Source: Sphingomonas dokdonensis (lineage in GTDB: Bacteria; Pseudomonadota; Alphaproteobacteria; Sphingomonadales; Sphingomonadaceae). From it: a stretch of 50,322 nt of DNA. Location: NCBI RefSeq assembly GCF_002197685.1, contig NZ_NBBI01000010.1, positions 1 through 50,322 of the forward strand, in the 5' to 3' direction. A program made the translations under genes and the position numbers. Shown piece by piece: positions 46,708 through 50,322 of the stretch (the stretch's first letter is position 1; each line of letters opens with the position of its first letter). The notes under the pieces are model-generated. The model was not told the DNA's origin. It did not search any database and saw nothing but the letters and a program-made list of their open reading frames with translations.

Positions 46708-47802
46708 ATGAGATGGTTCGGCTTGAAGGCCGGGCGCGAGGGGGCGCGTCCGGCGCTTTCGCGTGGCGGGATGGCGACGGTGGCGCAGGGGGAATGGCCG
46801 TCTGGTTACGATGCGCAGGTGCGCGCGGGGTATCTCGGCAATGCGGTGGCGCAGCGGGCGGTGCGGCTGGTGGCGGAGGCGGTGGGATCGGCGCCGCTCG
46901 ACGCGAGCGATCCGGCGCTGCTGGCGCTGGTGACGGCGCGCGCCGGCGGCGGGCGGCTGGCGGAGGTGGTGGCGGCGCAGGTGCTGCTGCACGGCAACGC
47001 CTTTATCCAGCTGCTGCGCGACGAGACGGGCAAGGTGGCGGAGCTGTATCCGCTCCGGCCCGAGCGGGTCGGCGTGGTGCTGGACGCCAGCGGCTGGGCG
47101 GCGGGCTATCGCTACACGGTGGGCGGGCGGGTGAGCGAGATCGCGCCCGATGCGGTGATCCATGTGCGCGGCTTTCATCCGCTCGACGATCATTACGGGC
47201 TGGGGTGCCTGGGCGCGGCGTCGGGGGCGATCGCGGTGCACAATGCCGCGGGACGGTGGAACAAGGCGCTGCTGGACAATGCGGCGCGGCCGTCGGGGGC
47301 GTTGGTCTATGATCCGGGCGACGGATCGGCGCTGTCGGCCGAGCAGTTCGGGCGGCTGCGCGAGGAGATGGAGGCGGGGTTCGCCGGCGCGGGCAATGCC
47401 GGGCGGCCGATGCTGCTGGAGGGGGGCCTCAAGTGGCAGGCGCTGAGCCTGTCGCCGGCCGACATGGATTTCGTGGGGCTGAAATCGGCGGCGGCGCGCG
47501 AGATCGCGCTGGCGTTCGGCGTGCCGCCGATGCTGCTCGGACTGCCGGGCGACGCGACCTACGCCAATTATCGCGAGGCGAACCGGGCGCTGTGGCGGCT
47601 GACCGTGCTGCCGCTGGCGGATGCGGTGTTCGGGGCGCTGGCGGCGGGGCTGCGCGAGTGGTTCCCAGAGGGGCGGATCGAGATCGATCCCGATCGCGTG
47701 CCGGCGCTGGTGGAGGATCGCGAGCGGCTGTGGGCGATGGTGTCCGCAGCCGATTTCATTTCCGCCGACGAGAAGCGGCAGATGGTGGGGTGGGCGCAAT
47801 GA
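46708..47802 (+). CDS. GTA phage portal protein (g3-like, HK97 type)
   Basis: A 364-residue portal subunit: MRWFGLKAGREGARPALS, then YDAQVRAGYLGNAVAQRAVRL, AAQVLLHGNAFIQLLRDETG, LYPLRPERVGVVLD, WNKALLDNAARPSGALVYD and AFGVPPMLLGLPGDATYANYREANRAL. The last motif is characteristic of HK97-family portals. Portals form the dodecameric ring at the capsid vertex through which DNA is packed. The start at 46708 has GGAGAGG upstream; longer frames run into the repeats. The stop overlaps the next start (ATGA at 47799-47802). Confidence 0.92.
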   Translation: MRWFGLKAGREGARPALSRGGMATVAQGEWPSGYDAQVRAGYLGNAVAQRAVRLVAEAVGSAPLDASDPALLALVTARAGGGRLAEVVAAQVLLHGNAFIQLLRDETGKVAELYPLRPERVGVVLDASGWAAGYRYTVGGRVSEIAPDAVIHVRGFHPLDDHYGLGCLGAASGAIAVHNAAGRWNKALLDNAARPSGALVYDPGDGSALSAEQFGRLREEMEAGFAGAGNAGRPMLLEGGLKWQALSLSPADMDFVGLKSAAAREIALAFGVPPMLLGLPGDATYANYREANRALWRLTVLPLADAVFGALAAGLREWFPEGRIEIDPDRVPALVEDRERLWAMVSAADFISADEKRQMVGWAQ

Positions 47803-48092
47803 CAGGGTCAGTTTTAGCGCAGCTGCTCGCGCAGGGGAGCGCGGGCGGGGCGGACATGGCGACGCTGCGCGCGATCGCCGAGGAGGCGGGCGAGCTGGGT
47901 GCGACGCGGGCGATGACGCGGCTGGGGCTGGCGGACGATGCGGCCTCGCGTGACCTCGCCGAATTGCGCGAGCTGCTGACCGCGTGGCGCGATGCCAAGC
48001 GCAGCGCGTGGAAGGCGTTCGCCGGCTGGGTGGCGGCGCTGCTGCTTGCCGTCTTGGCGGTGAAGCTGGGGTTTGGGGAGTGGGTGAAATGA
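47799..48092 (+). CDS. DUF6127 family protein (GTA-linked)
   Basis: A 97-residue protein with LAQLLAQGSAGGADMATLRA then IAEEAGELGATRAMTRLGLA, an LRELLTAWRDAKRSAWKAF segment and a C-terminal hydrophobic helix WVAALLLAVLAVKLGFGEWV. It matches the DUF6127 pattern found in sphingomonad GTA clusters. It occupies the g3.5 position between portal and protease; the function is unknown. The terminal helix suggests membrane contact or a hydrophobic structural part. Both ends overlap neighbours by ATGA. Confidence 0.8.
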   Translation: MTGSVLAQLLAQGSAGGADMATLRAIAEEAGELGATRAMTRLGLADDAASRDLAELRELLTAWRDAKRSAWKAFAGWVAALLLAVLAVKLGFGEWVK

Positions 48093-48463
48093 GCCTGCGT
48101 ATTCAGGGCTATGCCGCGGTGTTCGACCGGGTCGACCGGGCGGGCGATGTGTTTCGCAGCGGTGTGTTCGCCGATGCGATGCCGGTGCCGCTGCTCATGC
48201 AGCACGGCGGGGCGCCGGTGGGGGAGATCTGGGCGATCGGGGAGGATGCGCGCGGGCTGTGGATCGAGGCGTGCGTGCATGATGACGAGGTGGCGCGGAT
48301 GGTGCGCGCCGGGGGGCTGCGCGGGCTGTCGGTCGGCTATCGCGCGACGATTTTGCGGCAGGGGGTTTGGCGCGAGGTGCTGCGCGCCAGCCTTGCCGAA
48401 GTGAGCCTGGTGGCCGTGCCGATGCAGGCGGCGGCGCGGGTGGAGACGATCATCGAAATCTGA
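48089..48463 (+). CDS. GTA prohead protease (g4-like, S78/HK97 type)
   Basis: A compact 124-residue maturation protease: SLRIQGYAAVFDRVDRAGDV, FRSGVFADAMPVPLLMQHGG with the catalytic His39, and RGLSVGYRATI with Ser81, followed by LAEVSLVAVPM as the usual third motif. It cleaves the capsid N-terminal delta/scaffold region during head maturation. The start overlaps the DUF6127 stop (ATGA). Confidence 0.92.
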   Translation: MSLRIQGYAAVFDRVDRAGDVFRSGVFADAMPVPLLMQHGGAPVGEIWAIGEDARGLWIEACVHDDEVARMVRAGGLRGLSVGYRATILRQGVWREVLRASLAEVSLVAVPMQAAARVETIIEI

Positions 48464-48489
48464 AGGGTGCGCGCCCGTGGTGGGTGCAG

Positions 48490-48520
48490 CTCTCCGGCCC
48501 GAGCGGCCGGGGAGGGTTTT
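48490..48520 (+). promoter_or_regulatory. Hairpin plus T-tract just upstream of the capsid gene
   Basis: CTCTCCGGCC (48490-48499) pairs with GGCCGGGGAG (48505-48514) over ten positions with one G-T, five-base loop, followed by GGTTTT. It looks like a weak intrinsic terminator or a 5' hairpin of the capsid message. It lies 22 bases before the capsid start. Confidence 0.55.
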
Positions 48521-48536
48521 CGCGTGGGAGAAGAAC

Positions 48537-49553
48537 ATGGGTGAGATGATGGTGGCACGGCCGGTGCTGGATGGCGCGTCGGCGATGCCCGGCGCGGGCC
48601 GGGATGCGGCGTTCGGGGCGTTCGTGCGCAGCGGCGCCGTGCTGGAGATGAAGGCGTTTTCCGGCCTGACGGGCGACAGCGGCGGCTATGCCGTGCCAAA
48701 GGAACTGGACGCGGTGATCGACGCGACGCTGAAGGCGGCCTCGCCGATCCGCGCCATCGCCAATGTCGTGCAGGTCGGCAGCGCGGGCTATCGCAAGCTG
48801 GTGACGACGGGCGGCACGCCGTCGGGTTGGGCGGCCGAGACGGGCGACCGGAGCGAAACGGCGACGCCCAGCTTCGTCGAGATCGCGCCGCCGATGGGCG
48901 AGTTGTTCGCCAACCCGTCGGCGACGCAGGCGATGCTGGATGACGCGCATTTCGACGTCGAGGATTGGCTGGCGAGCGAGATCGCGGCGGAGTTCGCCAA
49001 GGCGGAAGGCGCGGCGTTCGTGAACGGCAACGGGATCAACCGGCCCAAGGGCTTCGTTCAGCAGCCGACCGCCGCGTCGGGCGATGCGGTGCGGCCGTTC
49101 GGCACGCTGCAGCATATCCTGTCGGGCGCAGCGGGCGATTTCGGCAGCAATCCGCAGGAGCGGCTGATCGACCTGGTCCAGTCGCTGCGCGCGCCGTATC
49201 GGCAGGGCGCGGTGTTCGTGATGAACGCGGCGACGCTGGCACGCATCCGCAAGTTCAAGACGAGCGACGGCGCGTTCGTGTGGCAGCCGAGCCTGGCGGC
49301 GGGGCAGCCGGCGACGCTGCTCGGCTATCCGGTGGTTGAGGCGGAGGACATGCCCGACATGGCGGCGAACACGCTGTCGATCGCGTTCGGCAACTTCAAG
49401 GCAGGCTATCTGATCGCCGAGCGCGCCGAGACCGCGATCCTGCGCGATCCCTACACCAGGAAGCCGTTCGTCAGCTTCTACGCCACGAAGCGCGTCGGTG
49501 GCTGCGTGTCGAACAGCGAGGCGATCAAGGTGATGAAGTTCGCCGCGTCGTGA
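48537..49553 (+). CDS. GTA major capsid protein (g5-like, HK97 fold)
   Basis: Encodes 338 residues. The HK97-type core starts about residue 38 with KAFSGLTGDSGGYAVPKELD, then IRAIANVVQVGSAGYRKLVT, GWAAETGDRSETATPSF, VNGNGINRPKGFVQQPTAAS, RKFKTSDGAFVWQPSLAAGQ and a C-terminal TKRVGGCVSNSEAIKVMKF. The N-terminal part before the core is only about 37 residues, lacking the roughly 80- to 100-residue coiled-coil delta/scaffold region seen in most GTA capsid proteins. ATG 48537 has GGGAG upstream and no earlier start is plausible. Confidence 0.93.
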   Translation: MGEMMVARPVLDGASAMPGAGRDAAFGAFVRSGAVLEMKAFSGLTGDSGGYAVPKELDAVIDATLKAASPIRAIANVVQVGSAGYRKLVTTGGTPSGWAAETGDRSETATPSFVEIAPPMGELFANPSATQAMLDDAHFDVEDWLASEIAAEFAKAEGAAFVNGNGINRPKGFVQQPTAASGDAVRPFGTLQHILSGAAGDFGSNPQERLIDLVQSLRAPYRQGAVFVMNAATLARIRKFKTSDGAFVWQPSLAAGQPATLLGYPVVEAEDMPDMAANTLSIAFGNFKAGYLIAERAETAILRDPYTRKPFVSFYATKRVGGCVSNSEAIKVMKFAAS

Positions 49554-49561
49554 TCCTTGCC

Positions 49562-49585
49562 CCCCTCCCGTGCGCGCGGGAGGGG
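49562..49585 (+). terminator. Hairpin after the capsid gene
   Basis: CCCCTCCCG (49562-49570) pairs perfectly with CGGGAGGGG (49577-49585) around a six-base loop, nine bases after the capsid stop. No T-run. It could be a partial terminator or protect the capsid message, lowering expression of the downstream connector gene. Confidence 0.45.
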
Positions 49586-49611
49586 CGTGTCGATGTTGAG
49601 GGGAGAGGATC

Positions 49612-50166
49612 ATGACGGTTTCGGGGGTGTCGCCCGCCGCGATCGCCGCGGCGGTGGCGGAGGCGCGCGGCTTTCTGCGGCTGGAGGGGGCGGCGGAAGA
49701 GGCGTTGCTGGCGCGGCTGGCGGCGAGCGCGATCGCGCTGGCGGAGGCGTTCACCGGCACGCTGCTGGTGACGCGGACGGTGGAGGATGTGCTGCCGGCC
49801 GGGACCAGCGCGTGGCAATTGCTGGCGGCGATGCCGGTGGCGGCGATCAACGGGGTGACCGGCCTCCCGGCGGAGGGGGCGCCGTTCGTGCTGCCGCCGG
49901 ACGCTTATGCGGTCGACGTCGACGGTGATGCGCGCGGCTGGGTGCGGGTGATCGCGCCGGGTGCGGCGGGGCGCGTGGCGGTGAGCTACACCGCCGGACT
50001 GGCGGCGGACTGGGCGGCGCTGCCGCCGCCGCTGGCGCAGGGCGTCGCGATGCTTGTCGCGCATTTGTTCAACGATCGCGATGGGGGCCGCGCGCCGCCG
50101 GCGGCGGTGGCGGCGCTGTGGCGGCCGTATCGGCGCATGCGGCTGATGGCGGAGGCGCGACGGTGA
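49612..50166 (+). CDS. GTA head-tail connector protein (g6-like)
   Basis: A 184-residue protein resembling phage head-tail connectors (gp6/adaptor type): SPAAIAAAVAEARGFLRLEG, ALLARLAASAIALAEAFTGT, MPVAAINGVTGLPAEGAPFV, and C-terminal LAQGVAMLVAHLFNDRDGG and ALWRPYRRMRL. It forms the ring joining the portal to the tail. A good GGGGAGAGG ribosome site precedes ATG 49612. The stop overlaps the next start (GTGA at 50163-50166). Confidence 0.85.
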   Translation: MTVSGVSPAAIAAAVAEARGFLRLEGAAEEALLARLAASAIALAEAFTGTLLVTRTVEDVLPAGTSAWQLLAAMPVAAINGVTGLPAEGAPFVLPPDAYAVDVDGDARGWVRVIAPGAAGRVAVSYTAGLAADWAALPPPLAQGVAMLVAHLFNDRDGGRAPPAAVAALWRPYRRMRLMAEARR

Positions 50167-50322
50167 GTGGCGTGGATCCGGGCACGGCGTTGCAGGCGGC
50201 GCTGGTCGCGGCGGTCGGCGCTGTCGTGACGGCGTTCGATGCGCCGCCGGTGCGCGCGGCGCTGCCGCATGCGGTGGTGGAGGATGCGGTGCTGGCGCGC
50301 TGGGGCGGGGCGGGGATCGACG
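50163..50322 (+). CDS. GTA DUF3168 tail terminator (g8-like), 3' end beyond window
   Basis: A GTG start at 50163 overlaps the connector stop. The visible product begins (M)SGVDPGTALQAALVAAVGA and continues AFDAPPVRAALPHAVVEDAVLARW, matching the start of DUF3168 proteins, which end the tail tube. 53 residues are readable before the window ends. It follows the connector directly; no separate g7 (stopper) gene lies between. Confidence 0.75.
   Translation, partial: MSGVDPGTALQAALVAAVGAVVTAFDAPPVRAALPHAVVEDAVLARWGGAGID

Noticed and set aside
43979..50322. Phage genes considered as an active prophage
   Set aside because: No integrase, excisionase, repressor, replication or lysis gene is visible upstream, no att-like repeat was seen, and the gene order with DUF6127 is GTA-typical. 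The cut at the window end leaves some uncertainty.

Overview
The window is high-GC DNA with dense coding and almost pure G/C third positions. The gene content points to an alphaproteobacterium of the order Sphingomonadales, most likely Sphingomonas or a close relative. Supporting signs are xseA followed by a DUF2093 gene, a DUF6127-type gene inside a gene-transfer-agent (GTA) cluster, and many copies of the 'GTCATGCCGGG...CCCGGCATGAC' intergenic palindromes common in this group. Taxonomy is inferred from gene content, not from rRNA.

Layout. 1-7 kb: housekeeping DNA and purine genes (xseA and DUF2093 on the minus strand; purD, a membrane-anchored helix-hairpin-helix protein and polA on the plus strand). 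The first 110 bases are an inverted copy of part of xseA and look like a fold-back contig end. 7-16 kb: a polysaccharide-type flippase, a PaaI-type thioesterase, tRNA-Thr(GGU), an M24 aminopeptidase P, nadB, a class A beta-lactamase-fold lipoprotein and a threonine aldolase. 16-25 kb: an EamA transporter and a peptidase-rich stretch (M48, M28, M1 PepN, S41) plus a small NAD-dependent epimerase-like gene. 25-28 kb: DUF1810, a YbhB-type protein, a pair of tiny membrane peptides behind a sigma-54-type promoter with an IHF-like site, a GGDEF diguanylate cyclase and a peroxiredoxin. 28-40 kb: an inositol-monophosphatase-family enzyme, clpB, a zinc alcohol dehydrogenase, a class II aldolase, a DUF4118 histidine kinase, enoyl-CoA hydratase, GST, a tRNA-binding protein, acyl-CoA dehydrogenase and lpdA. 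40-43.7 kb: a patch of less GC-biased accessory genes (YunG-like, DUF5694) and a ferredoxin-reductase-type flavoprotein.

43.8 kb to the end: the head part of an RcGTA-like cluster in canonical order: small terminase candidate, large terminase, portal, DUF6127, prohead protease, major capsid protein, head-tail connector and DUF3168 tail terminator (cut by the window end). Most genes overlap by ATGA or GTGA. Several features differ from a simple GTA operon: a near-consensus sigma-70 promoter and a long inverted repeat ahead of it, a 560-base insertion of tandem palindromic repeats between terminase and portal, hairpins flanking the capsid gene, a capsid protein with a very short N-terminal region, and no recognisable g7-type gene.

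The least expected signal is the sigma-54/IHF/hairpin arrangement at 26.2-26.4 kb that precedes two peptides of 35 and 29 residues. It looks like a complete regulated micro-operon.
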